From Ruminococcaceae bacterium UBA5406 (GTDB lineage: Bacteria; Bacillota; Clostridia; Oscillospirales; Acutalibacteraceae), in the NCBI GenBank assembly GCA_002407675.1, contig DHNW01000005.1:1-48183 (forward strand): a DNA stretch of 48,183 bases, written 5' to 3'. Position numbers and translations under genes: made by a program. Shown one piece after another: positions 1 through 7,611 of the stretch; within the stretch, counting starts at the first letter, position 1; the number at the start of each line of letters is the position of its first letter. The notes beneath the pieces were generated by a model. It was not told where the DNA came from and did not search any database. It was given only the letters and a program-made list of their open reading frames with translations.

Positions 1-91
1 ATGTTCTACTATCCAATACAAAAAGGAGCAGCTTGACGCTACTCCTCGCTGCTTCCATTTTTGGGTCCACCCCAACTTTTGACAAAGAGCC
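1..91. mobile_element. End of an ISL3-type insertion sequence (partial)
   Basis: Read on the minus strand from position 91, the sequence begins GGCTCTTTGTCAAAAGTTGG and continues GGTGGA. ISL3-family elements are known for terminal repeats starting GGCTCTT. The opposite edge of the window (48106 on) starts GGCTCTATAATAAATGTTGG and continues GGTGCA, a second imperfect copy of the same terminal repeat. The element extends off the left edge, so no transposase is visible. Host DNA would start at 92, and an 8-bp target duplication would be TAAAACAA. The family assignment rests on recalled terminal-repeat features. Confidence 0.55.
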
Positions 92-94
92 TAA

Positions 95-135
95 AACAAA
101 AAGGAAGCTAGGGGTTTTGAAAAGCCCCTAGCTTT
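95..135 (-). terminator. Rho-independent terminator of the orphan RNA
   Basis: AAGCTAGGGG (105-114) pairs perfectly with CCCCTAGCTT (126-135). On the minus strand the stem is followed by a T-rich run (CCTTTTTGTTTT, to about 95). On the plus strand it is followed by TTTTT, so it can act both ways. It lies four bases from the insertion-sequence end and 140 bp below the end of the phosphoglucomutase gene. Confidence 0.75.
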
Positions 136-224
136 TTCTATACAGACTTTGCCTTCGGAGGACGGTTTTGCAAATAAGCGGATCGTACCCATGACCCTGC
201 AAACGATTCGCTTTCTGTATATCC
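95..224 (-). ncRNA. Orphan structured RNA or riboswitch-like leader, family unknown
   Basis: A consensus promoter (231-259) and a terminator (95-135) frame about 90 nt of structured sequence on the minus strand. TATACAGA (221-214) closes with TCTGTATA (147-140). Inside, AAGCG plus ATCG pairs with CGAT plus CGCTT with one mismatch or bulge. The TTTGCA in that hairpin's loop can pair with TGCAAA just 3' of the stem, which would make an H-type pseudoknot, and a small CCT/AGG hairpin follows. It has no coding frame and no gene behind it, because the insertion sequence starts right after the terminator. I could not match it to a riboswitch or housekeeping RNA I know. It could be an independent small RNA or a leader cut off from its gene. 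Confidence 0.5.
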
Positions 225-230
225 ATCCTT

Positions 231-259
231 ATTATAGTAATTTAATCCAATTTTGTCAA
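231..259 (-). promoter_or_regulatory. Consensus sigma-A promoter for the orphan RNA
   Basis: Minus strand: TTGACA (259-254), 17-nt spacer, TATAAT (236-231). Both hexamers match consensus exactly. Expected start near 224, reading away from pgm into the structured RNA. Confidence 0.8.
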
Positions 260-276
260 CCGCTTTTTAGTAATTG

Positions 277-1977
277 TCATTTTTGAATTCCTAATAATGA
301 CGGAACTGCGGTGCGGAGTTTGTCAACTTCGGCAAGTGATTCTTCCTTGCTGGATCCGCGGGCAGAAAGATAGACTTTGATCTTCGGTTCCGTGCCGCTC
401 GGACGGACGATCACTTTTCCGCCGCCTGCAAGGCGGAACTCCAGCACGTCGGATTTGGGGAGGGCAATGTCGGAAACTTTTGCGCCGTCGTGCTTCTGGG
501 AAGCCTGATAGTCACTCCAGCCGGCAACCGATAATCCGGCAATTTTGGCGGGGACTTTTTTGCGCAGGGATTCCATGATGGCCCCCATGCGGATCATCCC
601 GTCTTCACCTTCAAAGCCGAAGTTCAGCAGGACGTTTTCGTAATAGCCGTACTTTTTATACAGCGCATCCATTGCGTCCACCAGCGTCATACCCTTTTTC
701 TTATAGGCATATGCCATCTGGCAGATCAGCATGCTGGCGTCCACCGCATCCTTGTCACGCACATAACCGCCGGAAAGATAACCGTAGCTTTCTTCGAACC
801 CGAAAACATAGCGCCCGGCGCCGCCCTGCTTTTCCAGCTCCGCAATCTGTTCGCCGATATATTTGAATCCTGTAAGGACACGGCGGAGCTCAATCCCATA
901 GTGTTCTGCAATGGGAGTGACCATATCGGTGCTGACAACTGTTGTCACGGCGACCGGATGCTCCGGCAGGGTTCCCTGCTGCTGACGCCCGTGCGCAATA
1001 AAATTCAAAAGGAGAACGCCGACTTCATTGCCGGTCATCAGAACATATTTGCCGTTCTGCCGCACGGCAATGCCGCAGCGGTCGCAGTCCGGATCCGTGG
1101 CAAGCAGAAGATCCGGCTGGACTTTTTCGCAAAGTTCCAGACCCTTTTGCAGAGCCTCGCGGATTTCGGGATTCGGGTATGGGCAGGTGGTGAAATTCCC
1201 GTCCGGGTATTCCTGCTCAGGGACAACGGTAACGTCTTTCACGCCGATCTTGTCCAGAATACGGGTCACGCAGACGCGGCCCGTCCCGTTCAGGGGTGTG
1301 TAGACGACTTTCAAGCCGCTGCACGGTTCGGAGAACACGCGCTGTTTCATGACTTCGCCGAGGAAAGAATCAATTACTTCATCCCCGATATAGTGGATCA
1401 GACCCGAATGGACTCCTTCCTCAAAATTCATGCGCTTCACGCTGTTGAAAATATCCAGCCCGTTAATCTCAGCGAGGACGTCGTCGGCCATTTTCAGGGT
1501 GATCTGGCAGCCGTCGGAGCCATAGACCTTATAGCCGTTGTATTTGGCGGGGTTGTGGCTTGCCGTGACACAGATGCCCGCGTCACATTTCAGTGTCCGA
1601 ACGGCCCACGAAAGCGTCGGGGTGGGGGAAAGCCACGGGTAAATATGCACCTGAATTCCATTGGCCGCAAGCACGGCGGCCGCCTGTTTGGCAAACAGAT
1701 CCGACTTAATGCGGCTGTCGTAAGCAATGGCGGCAGACGGTTTTTCCGCATGCTTTTTAAGGTAATTGGCAAGACCCTGCGTCGCCCTGCGGACTGTGTA
1801 GACATTCATCCGGTTTGTCCCTGCGCCGATAATGCCGCGCAGGCCGCCGGTGCCAAAAGCGAGATCCCGGTAAAAACGGTCGTTAATTTCATCGGGTTTG
1901 TCTTTGATGCTGAGGAGTTCTTTTTTTAAATCAGGGTCATCCAGGTCTGTATTCATCCATCTTTCATATTCAGTCAT
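277..1977 (-). CDS. pgm: Phosphoglucomutase/phosphomannomutase, alpha-D-phosphohexomutase family
   Basis: Interconverts hexose 1- and 6-phosphates in the cytoplasm, feeding nucleotide-sugar and glycogen synthesis. The 566-residue length fits the family. All four signature loops are present: the phosphoserine loop TASHNPAKYNG, the metal loop DPDCDRCGIA (the usual DPDADR with Ala replaced by Cys), the sugar-specificity loop GFEESYGYL, and the phosphate-binding loop RPSGTEPKIKVY near the C-terminus. The ATG follows AGAGGG at a good distance. It has its own promoter (2057-2085) overlapping the end of the phosphoesterase gene upstream. Glucose versus mannose preference cannot be decided from sequence. 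Confidence 0.93.
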   Translation of the reverse strand: MTEYERWMNTDLDDPDLKKELLSIKDKPDEINDRFYRDLAFGTGGLRGIIGAGTNRMNVYTVRRATQGLANYLKKHAEKPSAAIAYDSRIKSDLFAKQAAAVLAANGIQVHIYPWLSPTPTLSWAVRTLKCDAGICVTASHNPAKYNGYKVYGSDGCQITLKMADDVLAEINGLDIFNSVKRMNFEEGVHSGLIHYIGDEVIDSFLGEVMKQRVFSEPCSGLKVVYTPLNGTGRVCVTRILDKIGVKDVTVVPEQEYPDGNFTTCPYPNPEIREALQKGLELCEKVQPDLLLATDPDCDRCGIAVRQNGKYVLMTGNEVGVLLLNFIAHGRQQQGTLPEHPVAVTTVVSTDMVTPIAEHYGIELRRVLTGFKYIGEQIAELEKQGGAGRYVFGFEESYGYLSGGYVRDKDAVDASMLICQMAYAYKKKGMTLVDAMDALYKKYGYYENVLLNFGFEGEDGMIRMGAIMESLRKKVPAKIAGLSVAGWSDYQASQKHDGAKVSDIALPKSDVLEFRLAGGGKVIVRPSGTEPKIKVYLSARGSSKEESLAEVDKLRTAVPSLLGIQK

Positions 1978-2056
1978 ACTTATAATCCCTCTTTACGATT
2001 AGAATATCGGACAATCTCAGAAAAGGATCAGGGCATTCCGATACCATGTTTCCTTT

Positions 2057-2085
2057 ACCTTATCATTTTCGTGCGGCTGTGTCAA
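2057..2085 (-). promoter_or_regulatory. Sigma-A promoter for pgm
   Basis: Minus strand TTGACA (2085-2080), 17-nt spacer, TAAGGT (2062-2057). The -35 overlaps the stop codon of the upstream phosphoesterase gene, so pgm can be expressed on its own. Confidence 0.55.
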
Positions 2086-2549
2086 TTGCCTTTTACAATG
2101 TTGGTAACAATGCCGGCGGGCGTGATATCCAGGATGCCGTAAGTGGCACCGGAGCCGTTCAGGCTGCCCGGGTTCATAATATACAGGCCGTCTTCATACT
2201 CCGTCAGCGGCTCGTGCGTATGCCCAAACAGAAGAACATCCGCTTTCTGCCCGCGCGCGGCCGAAACAGCCTCATACATTCCGAATTTTACATTATAAGT
2301 ATAGCCATGTGTATAAAAAATATTTTTTCCGCAGAAAACAGCTGTTCCTTCAGTGGGAAGCGTGCTGCCCCAATCGCAGTTGCCCCGAACGGTTAAAAAC
2401 ATTTTTTCAGGAAAATCAAGCTTCATTTTTTCGGCTTCGCCGGCACCGTCGCCCAAATGAATGACAACTTCTGCCTTTGGCTGACTGAGGATCGCCCGCT
2501 GAAGGGCCATGCGATCCCCATGGGTATCGGAAACAACCAAAATACGCAA
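2082..2549 (-). CDS. YfcE/MJ0936-type metallophosphoesterase
   Basis: Calcineurin-like phosphoesterase of 155 residues. The metal-binding motifs run in order: SDTHGD at residues 7-12, HLGDG, RGNCDW, YTHGY and FGHTHEP, giving the full two-metal set. Relatives cleave phosphodiesters in vitro; the physiological substrate is usually unknown. The start is a TTG that gives the normal family N-terminus (MRILVVSDTHG), with GGAGG 10 nt upstream. Divergent from the small-gene cluster starting at 2631. Confidence 0.88.
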   Translation of the reverse strand: MRILVVSDTHGDRMALQRAILSQPKAEVVIHLGDGAGEAEKMKLDFPEKMFLTVRGNCDWGSTLPTEGTAVFCGKNIFYTHGYTYNVKFGMYEAVSAARGQKADVLLFGHTHEPLTEYEDGLYIMNPGSLNGSGATYGILDITPAGIVTNIVKGN

Positions 2550-2630
2550 ACCGGAACAACCTCCTTCCCGCCCGGCGGCGGGTCATATCCAGAAATCCCC
2601 CGGCATAGAATAAAGCGGGGGTGGTGAACT

Positions 2631-2804
2631 ATGCAAAATAACGCGGAACGCAACCAGCAGCTGCTGGAAACTCTGATGAAACAGCTAAGCCCGGCAGATC
2701 AAAAGCGCGTGGAAGCCCTGCTTTCTGATAAAAAAGCCTGCCAGCAGATCCTGAATTCGCCGGAAGCGCAGAAACTGATGCGGGAATTTATGGGAGGAAA
2801 ATAA
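2631..2804 (+). CDS. Small helical protein, 57 aa, unknown
   Basis: An ATG behind GGGGGTGG opens a 57-codon frame ending one base before the next ATG. The product (MQNNAERNQQLLETLMKQ...) is charged and predicted helical, with a glutamine/lysine-rich first half and a REFMGGK tail. It has no signal peptide, membrane segment or cysteine motif apart from one Cys. The tight spacing to the next two genes suggests a three-gene operon. I do not recognise a family. Coding status rests on the ribosome site, the exact junction with the next gene and codon use matching its neighbours. Confidence 0.65.
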   Translation: MQNNAERNQQLLETLMKQLSPADQKRVEALLSDKKACQQILNSPEAQKLMREFMGGK

Positions 2805-3173
2805 ATGGATGACCTTGCCTCCAGGCTGAACGAACTTCTGAAAGATCCGGAAAGCATGGAGAAAATCAAGAACCTGGCATCCATGTTCGGCGGAAAGGAA
2901 ACCTCGGAAGACTCCCCGGCACCAAGGCAGGGACCACAGCAGAACAGGCAGCCGCAGCAGAAAGCGCCTCAGGTTGATCCGGAAGCCATGCGCGCCGTTA
3001 TGAAAATTGCCCCTGTTCTTTCCCGCTTCCGGCAGGAAGACGACGCCACACGGCTCCTGAGGGCGCTGCGCCCCTTTTTGGGGGAAACACGGAGGAAAAA
3101 ACTCGACGAAGCGATCCGGCTGATGCAGTTTGTCAGGATGATCCCGACTCTGAAAAACAGCGGGATTTTTTGA
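2805..3173 (+). CDS. Unknown cytoplasmic protein, 122 aa
   Basis: Starts directly after the stop of the 57-aa gene, with GGAGG 7-8 nt upstream. The N-terminal ~30 residues form a short helix ending MFGGKE. A glutamine/proline-rich linker (about residues 32-58) follows, then a helical C-terminal half containing VMKIAPVLSRFRQEDDATRL and a basic RRKKLDEAIRLMQ stretch. No membrane segment. The C-terminal part looks like a small helical bundle. Function unknown; the arrangement suggests it works with the other two small proteins. Confidence 0.72.
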   Translation: MDDLASRLNELLKDPESMEKIKNLASMFGGKETSEDSPAPRQGPQQNRQPQQKAPQVDPEAMRAVMKIAPVLSRFRQEDDATRLLRALRPFLGETRRKKLDEAIRLMQFVRMIPTLKNSGIF

Positions 3174-3182
3174 GGTGGACCT

Positions 3183-3539
3183 ATGGCAGAAAAATCAAAT
3201 GAACAGCCTGAAATGAGCACTCTTCAGCAGGAAGCTATCCGCCGCGCGCGGGAAATGCAGGCGCGTGCGACCATTCCAATCTCCTATTCTCCTTCTCCGC
3301 CCCCTTCTTCCGGCGGCATTCCGCACCCGCGTCCTGAACAGGCACCGATGCATCCTGCACCGGCCCGGCAGACGGAGCGTCCCCCGCCCCCCGCACCATC
3401 CGAGTTTCCCATCGGCGGGTCACTGGATTTTCTGATGAAGGACAGCGAGCGATCCATCGTCCTGATCCTGCTGCTGATTCTTCTGGAGGAAAAATCGGAC
3501 GTCGCACTGATTTTCGCTATGATGTACCTGCTCCTATAA
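3183..3539 (+). CDS. Unknown proline-rich protein with hydrophobic C-terminus, 118 aa
   Basis: The ATG follows GAGGTGG. A helical N-terminus (about residues 1-30) leads to a long proline-rich segment (about 35-75). The last ~30 residues are strongly hydrophobic, two stretches broken by a charged turn (LLLILLEEKSDVALIFAMMY). That C-terminus could anchor it to a membrane or pack into an assembly. Last gene of the three-gene cluster, followed by a terminator at 3548. No family recognised. Confidence 0.7.
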   Translation: MAEKSNEQPEMSTLQQEAIRRAREMQARATIPISYSPSPPPSSGGIPHPRPEQAPMHPAPARQTERPPPPAPSEFPIGGSLDFLMKDSERSIVLILLLILLEEKSDVALIFAMMYLLL

Positions 3540-3547
3540 CGGTATGG

Positions 3548-3592
3548 AACCGGTTCCCCGGCGCCGGGGGAATCGGTTTTCTTCGCTTTTTT
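3548..3592 (+). terminator. Terminator of the small-gene cluster
   Basis: AACCGGTTCCCC and GGGGGAATCGGTT pair with one bulge around GGCGCC, followed by TTTTCTTCGCTTTTTT. Confidence 0.75.
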
Positions 3593-3603
3593 CTTAGCAG
3601 ACG

Positions 3604-4665
3604 TCATTCCGCTTTCCGGACGGAATAAATATATTCTTTTTTGGTGGAAGGATTGGTTTTCAGAACATATTCCATATATTTAGAAGGCTTCGGCGTTCCG
3701 GCGGAAGCCGCCCCGGACTGGGCTCGGGTCGGATCACTGGGAGGAATATACCCCACACGCAGCACGGTTTCTTCTCCGTTTTTTTTGGCCTTCTCGGTGT
3801 ACGGCTCATACGTGCTGTCGAGCGAATACATGGAAACGTGGAACTGGGTCTTGCCGGAATCATAGGTAAAAAACGTTTCCGACGCCGGATTTTTCGGCTG
3901 AAGCTCACAGTCAGGGCCAAACAGCTCGCGGCAGGCATCTGCCACGTCGCCCAGCGGGACAAGGGTTCGGCCTTCCGAATCATAACTGGTGTAGTCCGAG
4001 GCGTTTTCAGACATTGCCTGCCAGAGAGAGGTATTCAAGACAAAATCCGCGCCGGCCTTATCGGGTGAAGCAAACGGCTTTGGATCCTGAGCCACCACGA
4101 CCGTCAAAAATCGGTCATAGGCACGCAGCGCACTGTCGTCCGTCAGCGCGCTGTGAATCCGCGAACCGAGCGACGTGGCGATAAACCCGACGCCCACAAG
4201 GGCAAGAAGCAGCACCAGAGAACCCACGAAAATACCGTAGCGGTACTTTCCCCGTTTTCTGTGGCTGCGGCCGGTCTCCGGAGCAGATTCCCCTGCATCC
4301 CATTTGGTGAGGAACTGTTCATCGTCCGCGTGATCTTCTGCCGGAAGGAAATCATCGATCGCCGTGTCGTTGTCCATCGGGTCACTTACGGCCTCTGGCA
4401 GAGGCGCCGGCTTTTCCGCAGGGCGCCCGACCGGGCGCGGCGGGGTACCGGCCTTTTTCGGCGGACGGCGTTGGGAAGCGGAATCAGGCGCATCGGCCGG
4501 TTTTTCCTTTTTGGGGTGCGGCGGCTGTTTTACAGGTTTTTTGTTCTTTTTCCGGGCAGGTCCCGCCTGTTTGGGGCGGGATTTTTCCGTTGCCGGCCGA
4601 TCAGGGTGTATCCCCCGGTAATCAGCCGAATATTCCGGTATTCCGTCTTGTTTCCCGCTGCTCAT
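3604..4665 (-). CDS. Unknown single-span membrane protein downstream of proA
   Basis: About 353 residues. The first ~140 are highly basic and proline-rich (many PKK, RPP and KKNKK blocks) and then acidic. A single membrane helix (GIFVGSLVLLLALVGVGF) follows, then a C-terminal domain of roughly 180 residues, presumably outside the cell. No catalytic motif is recognised. A GTG at 4668 is directly followed by ATG at 4665, which I take as the start behind GAAGGCG. Only 13 bp separate it from the proA stop, so it is probably co-transcribed with proBA, although nothing in it suggests proline synthesis. Confidence 0.7.
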   Translation of the reverse strand: MSSGKQDGIPEYSADYRGIHPDRPATEKSRPKQAGPARKKNKKPVKQPPHPKKEKPADAPDSASQRRPPKKAGTPPRPVGRPAEKPAPLPEAVSDPMDNDTAIDDFLPAEDHADDEQFLTKWDAGESAPETGRSHRKRGKYRYGIFVGSLVLLLALVGVGFIATSLGSRIHSALTDDSALRAYDRFLTVVVAQDPKPFASPDKAGADFVLNTSLWQAMSENASDYTSYDSEGRTLVPLGDVADACRELFGPDCELQPKNPASETFFTYDSGKTQFHVSMYSLDSTYEPYTEKAKKNGEETVLRVGYIPPSDPTRAQSGAASAGTPKPSKYMEYVLKTNPSTKKEYIYSVRKAE

Positions 4666-4678
4666 CACATTTCGCCTT

Positions 4679-5923
4679 CTATCTTACCTGCCCGTTTCCG
4701 GTTACAATATATTTTGTGGTGGTCAGTTCCGCAGCGCCCATCGGGCCGCGGGCGTGCAGTTTCTGCGTAGATATCCCGATTTCCGCTCCCAGGCCGAACA
4801 TGCCGCCGTCGGTAAAACGTGTAGAGGCATTGACATACACGGCCGCAGAATCCACTTCTGTTACAAAACGGCGGGCGCTTTCATAATCACTGGTGACTAT
4901 GGCTTCACTGTGCCCGCTGGAATATTTGGCTATATGGGCAATGGCGCCGTCCAGGCTGTCAACGACCTTAACAGCGAGAATATAATCCAGATACTCAGTG
5001 GACCAGTCTTCCTCCGATGCGGGGACAACGCTGTTTCCAAGAATGGCGCGCGTCCTCTCGCACCCGCGGATCTCCACATGCTTTTCATCCAGCCGGGCCT
5101 TGATAGCCGGCAAGACGGCTGCGGCAATATCTTTATGGACCAGCAGGGTTTCTTCTGCGTTGCAGACCGAAGGGCGCGACGTTTTTGCATTGAATACGAT
5201 ATTCGCCGCCATACCGATATCCGCTGAGGCATCCACATAGACATGGCAGTTTCCCCAACCCGTTTCAATCACGGGAACACGCGCATTTTCCACAACGGAC
5301 CGGATCAGATTTCTGCCTCCGCGAGGGATCAGGACATCCAGATATCCGGTCATGCGCATCATGGCATCCGCCGAAGCGTGCGTTGTATCCCGGACAAGCT
5401 GCACGCAGTCCGCGGGCAGACCCGATTCTTCCAGCGCGGTACGCAGGGCCTCCACAACCGCCGCATTGGTGCGGAGCGCTTCCTTGCCCCCGCGGAGGAT
5501 TACGGCGCTGCCGGCTTTGAGGCAAATAGCCGCAGCATCGGCCGTTACATTCGGCCGCGCTTCATAAATGACACCGATAACGCCGAACGGCACCCGAACC
5601 TTTTCAATCTTCAGGCCGTTAGGGCGGACGGAACCGCCGATTACCTGCCCAACCGGGTCTTCCTGGGCGGCCACGCTCCGAAGGCCCTGCTCCATCCCTT
5701 CCAGCCGCGCGCCACTAAGAGCAAGACGGTCGAGGAGCGGTTCCGGCATACCGTCCCGCCGAGCATCCGCAGCATCCTGCGCATTTGCGGCAAGGATTTT
5801 TTCGCGCGAACGTTCTAAGCCCGCCGCAGCCGCAAGAAGCGCTGCATTTTTTCGGGGTCCCGCCGCCGCTAGAGCGCGCGCGGCTGTTTTTGCCGCTTTG
5901 CCCATCCGTATTAGTTCCGTCAT
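4679..5923 (-). CDS. proA: Gamma-glutamyl phosphate reductase
   Basis: Second step of proline synthesis: NADPH-dependent reduction of glutamyl-5-phosphate to the semialdehyde. The 414-residue length is standard. The aldehyde-dehydrogenase-like features are clear: PFGVIGVIYEARPNVTADAA in the cofactor region, the catalytic cysteine in RPSVCNAEETLLVH, and the C-terminal GLGAEIGISTQKLHARGPMG. Begins 49 bp after proB in the same direction. Confidence 0.96.
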   Translation of the reverse strand: MTELIRMGKAAKTAARALAAAGPRKNAALLAAAAGLERSREKILAANAQDAADARRDGMPEPLLDRLALSGARLEGMEQGLRSVAAQEDPVGQVIGGSVRPNGLKIEKVRVPFGVIGVIYEARPNVTADAAAICLKAGSAVILRGGKEALRTNAAVVEALRTALEESGLPADCVQLVRDTTHASADAMMRMTGYLDVLIPRGGRNLIRSVVENARVPVIETGWGNCHVYVDASADIGMAANIVFNAKTSRPSVCNAEETLLVHKDIAAAVLPAIKARLDEKHVEIRGCERTRAILGNSVVPASEEDWSTEYLDYILAVKVVDSLDGAIAHIAKYSSGHSEAIVTSDYESARRFVTEVDSAAVYVNASTRFTDGGMFGLGAEIGISTQKLHARGPMGAAELTTTKYIVTGNGQVR

Positions 5924-5972
5924 AACGACCTCCTGTTTTTTCTCGTCCGAAATAGGAAATTCTAATCTTATT

Positions 5973-6773
5973 TTAACTCCCTGTCAGGCCGAAAACTGTC
6001 CCAATTTGGGCCCCTTCCAAAAGGCTGTACAATTTCTCCGGCACCGCGCCGCTCATCACGCAGCAAACAATTCCGGCGCCATTGGCGCGCGCCGCCGCTT
6101 CCACTTTTGTGCGCATCCCGCCTGTGCCGCGGCTGGAGCCCTTGCCGCCCGCCAGTGCACGGATTTCGTCTGTTACCTTCGGGACGCAGGGAATCCGCTT
6201 CGCATCCGGGCTTACGGCCGGGTTTTTATCATAAAGGCCGTCGATATCCGTCAAAATAACCAGCAGGTCGGCCCCCGTCAGCTTCGCTACAATGGCAGAA
6301 AGCGTATCGTTGTCGCCGATCTGAGTGCCAACCAGTTCATCCACGGAGACCGTGTCGTTTTCGTTGACCACAGGGATGATCCCCATCCTGATCAGCTCGC
6401 GAAAGGTATTTTCTGCGTTTTTGCGGCTGTGCTGACCGGCGATAACATCGCCGGTCAGCAGCACCTGCGCAACGGTATGATTGTATTCACCGAAAAACTT
6501 GTCGTAAATAAACATCAGTTCACACTGGCCGACGGCGGCGGCAGCCTGTTTTTGCTCGGTGCTCTGCGGGCGGCCGGGCAGCCCGAGCTTTCCCACGCCG
6601 ACGCCGATAGCTCCCGACGTGACCAGGATCATTTCCCGTCCCGAGTTCTGCAGGTCACTGAGAACCTTGCAGAGCCGCTCCACGCGGCGCAGATTCAGTT
6701 TTCCATTTTCATAAGTAAGGGTGGACGTCCCCACCTTAACGACAATCCGTTTCGCCTGGGTCACAGCAGACAT
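5973..6773 (-). CDS. proB: Glutamate 5-kinase, short form without PUA domain
   Basis: Phosphorylates glutamate to start proline synthesis. The frame is open to 6932, but family alignment and the GAAAGGGCAG ribosome site place the start at the ATG at 6773 (MSAVTQAKRIVVKVGTSTLT), giving 266 residues. Amino-acid-kinase motifs are present: KVGTSTLT, VTSGAIGVGVGKLG, NENDTVS and the C-terminal GTGGMRTKVEAA. The C-terminal PUA domain found in ~370-residue relatives is absent, a known short form. Promoter at 6807-6835. Confidence 0.94.
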   Translation of the reverse strand: MSAVTQAKRIVVKVGTSTLTYENGKLNLRRVERLCKVLSDLQNSGREMILVTSGAIGVGVGKLGLPGRPQSTEQKQAAAAVGQCELMFIYDKFFGEYNHTVAQVLLTGDVIAGQHSRKNAENTFRELIRMGIIPVVNENDTVSVDELVGTQIGDNDTLSAIVAKLTGADLLVILTDIDGLYDKNPAVSPDAKRIPCVPKVTDEIRALAGGKGSSRGTGGMRTKVEAAARANGAGIVCCVMSGAVPEKLYSLLEGAQIGTVFGLTGS

Positions 6774-6806
6774 ATTCTTTCTGCCCTTTCTTTCCGTATA
6801 AATTTG

Positions 6807-6835
6807 ATTATAGCACAAAAGCATGCGGGATTGAA
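6807..6835 (-). promoter_or_regulatory. Extended -10 promoter for proBA
   Basis: Minus strand TTCAAT (6835-6830), 17-nt spacer, TATAAT (6812-6807) preceded by TGC, an extended -10. Start site would be near 6800, about 27 nt before the proB ATG. Confidence 0.6.
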
Positions 6836-6901
6836 GAATCTTTTCAATAAATCGGCGCAAGATAGAATTGTTTTCCGCCGGGCGGAGGCTACGCTTCAGT
6901 A

Positions 6902-7129
6902 TTATTTTTGCTTTTTCTTCAGGAATTCCCAAATTTCACACTCTGTGCGGAACTGCGGTTTTACCCCAAAAAGGTAAGAAAGACAATCGTTCCATTGCTT
7001 AAGGGAATAATCTTCAAACTTAATTTGAAACAAATTCCGAAGTGTTTTCTGAATCATGGATGGCTCTTTTAGTGATGAAATAAAACAGTCATTCTGTTCT
7101 GCCAATTTATCCAGCAAATCTTTTGGCAT
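6902..7129 (-). CDS. Unknown 75-aa protein divergent from an Xre regulator
   Basis: Small acidic/lysine-rich helical protein (MPKDLLDKLAEQNDCF...), no membrane segment and no recognised domain. Base composition is clearly more AT-rich than the flanking proB and pnp genes. The ATG follows AGAGAG. A good promoter (7165-7193) embedded in TACG repeats drives it, and the neighbour across the 146-bp spacer is an Xre repressor, so the pair looks like a small self-regulated module. Possible roles (toxin/antitoxin partner, phage or integrative-element remnant) are not shown by the sequence. Confidence 0.6.
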   Translation of the reverse strand: MPKDLLDKLAEQNDCFISSLKEPSMIQKTLRNLFQIKFEDYSLKQWNDCLSYLFGVKPQFRTECEIWEFLKKKQK

Positions 7130-7164
7130 TTATAACTCTCTCCCTGTTAATATGAAATACTAAA

Positions 7165-7204
7165 ATAGTACGTTTTTTTACGGTATTTGTCAACATACGG
7201 CGTA
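7165..7204 (-). promoter_or_regulatory. Promoter with TACG-repeat operator candidates
   Basis: Minus strand TTGACA (7193-7188), 17-nt spacer, TACTAT (7170-7165). TACG motifs occur at 7169, 7179 and 7196, the last forming the near-palindrome TACGGCGTA (7196-7204). Two TACGG copies are 17 nt apart and bracket the -35. This is the sort of arrangement expected for the neighbouring Xre protein. Confidence 0.55.
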
Positions 7205-7275
7205 CATATTAGCTTGACATGTTCTCTATGAGGAAACAGGAATCGAGTAAACTCTTTTTAAGGAGTTGATAAATA

Positions 7276-7587
7276 ATGATATTCGATTTTGGGTATCGGC
7301 TGCGGGAACTTCGAAAAAACAAAAATATGACTCAGACACAGGTAGCAAAAAGACTGTCACTTTCTAAAACGACCATAAGCGGCTATGAAAATAACATTAA
7401 AACTCCGTCCTTAGAAGTTTTGACCAAAATGTCTATTTTTTATGGTGTGTCCACTGATTACATCCTTGGGCTGGAAAACCGAAAAATGCTGCCGATTGAC
7501 GGCCTGACCGCTTCGCAGGAAGAAATTATCCGAAAACTGCTGGCAGAGTTTGAAAAGAGCAATAAATACCGAACCATGCCCGTCTGA
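7276..7587 (+). CDS. Xre-family helix-turn-helix regulator, 103 aa
   Basis: A single HTH_3 domain fills residues 4-63. It has the lambda-Cro/P22-c2 pattern: LRELRKNKNMTQTQVAKRLS, recognition helix region SKTTISGYENN, then PSLEVLTKMSIFYGVSTDYILG. The 40-residue tail is helical. ATG behind AAGGAG (7259-7264). Such proteins usually repress their own divergent promoter region, here probably through the TACG repeats at 7165-7204. Convergent with pnp. Confidence 0.9.
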   Translation: MIFDFGYRLRELRKNKNMTQTQVAKRLSLSKTTISGYENNIKTPSLEVLTKMSIFYGVSTDYILGLENRKMLPIDGLTASQEEIIRKLLAEFEKSNKYRTMPV

Positions 7588-7611
7588 AAAACTGGTTTGC
7601 GGCGGCAGCCG

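Noticed and set aside
95..224. SRP RNA, 6S RNA or a purine, preQ1, fluoride, ZTP or c-di-GMP riboswitch
   Set aside because: Size or conserved core does not match: no GGAA-loop SRP core, too short for 6S, and none of the consensus strings I know for those riboswitches are present.
5973..6932. Longer proB starting at 6932
   Set aside because: The extra 53 residues match no kinase N-terminus, overlap the 75-aa gene and contain the proB promoter; ATG 6773 has a ribosome site.
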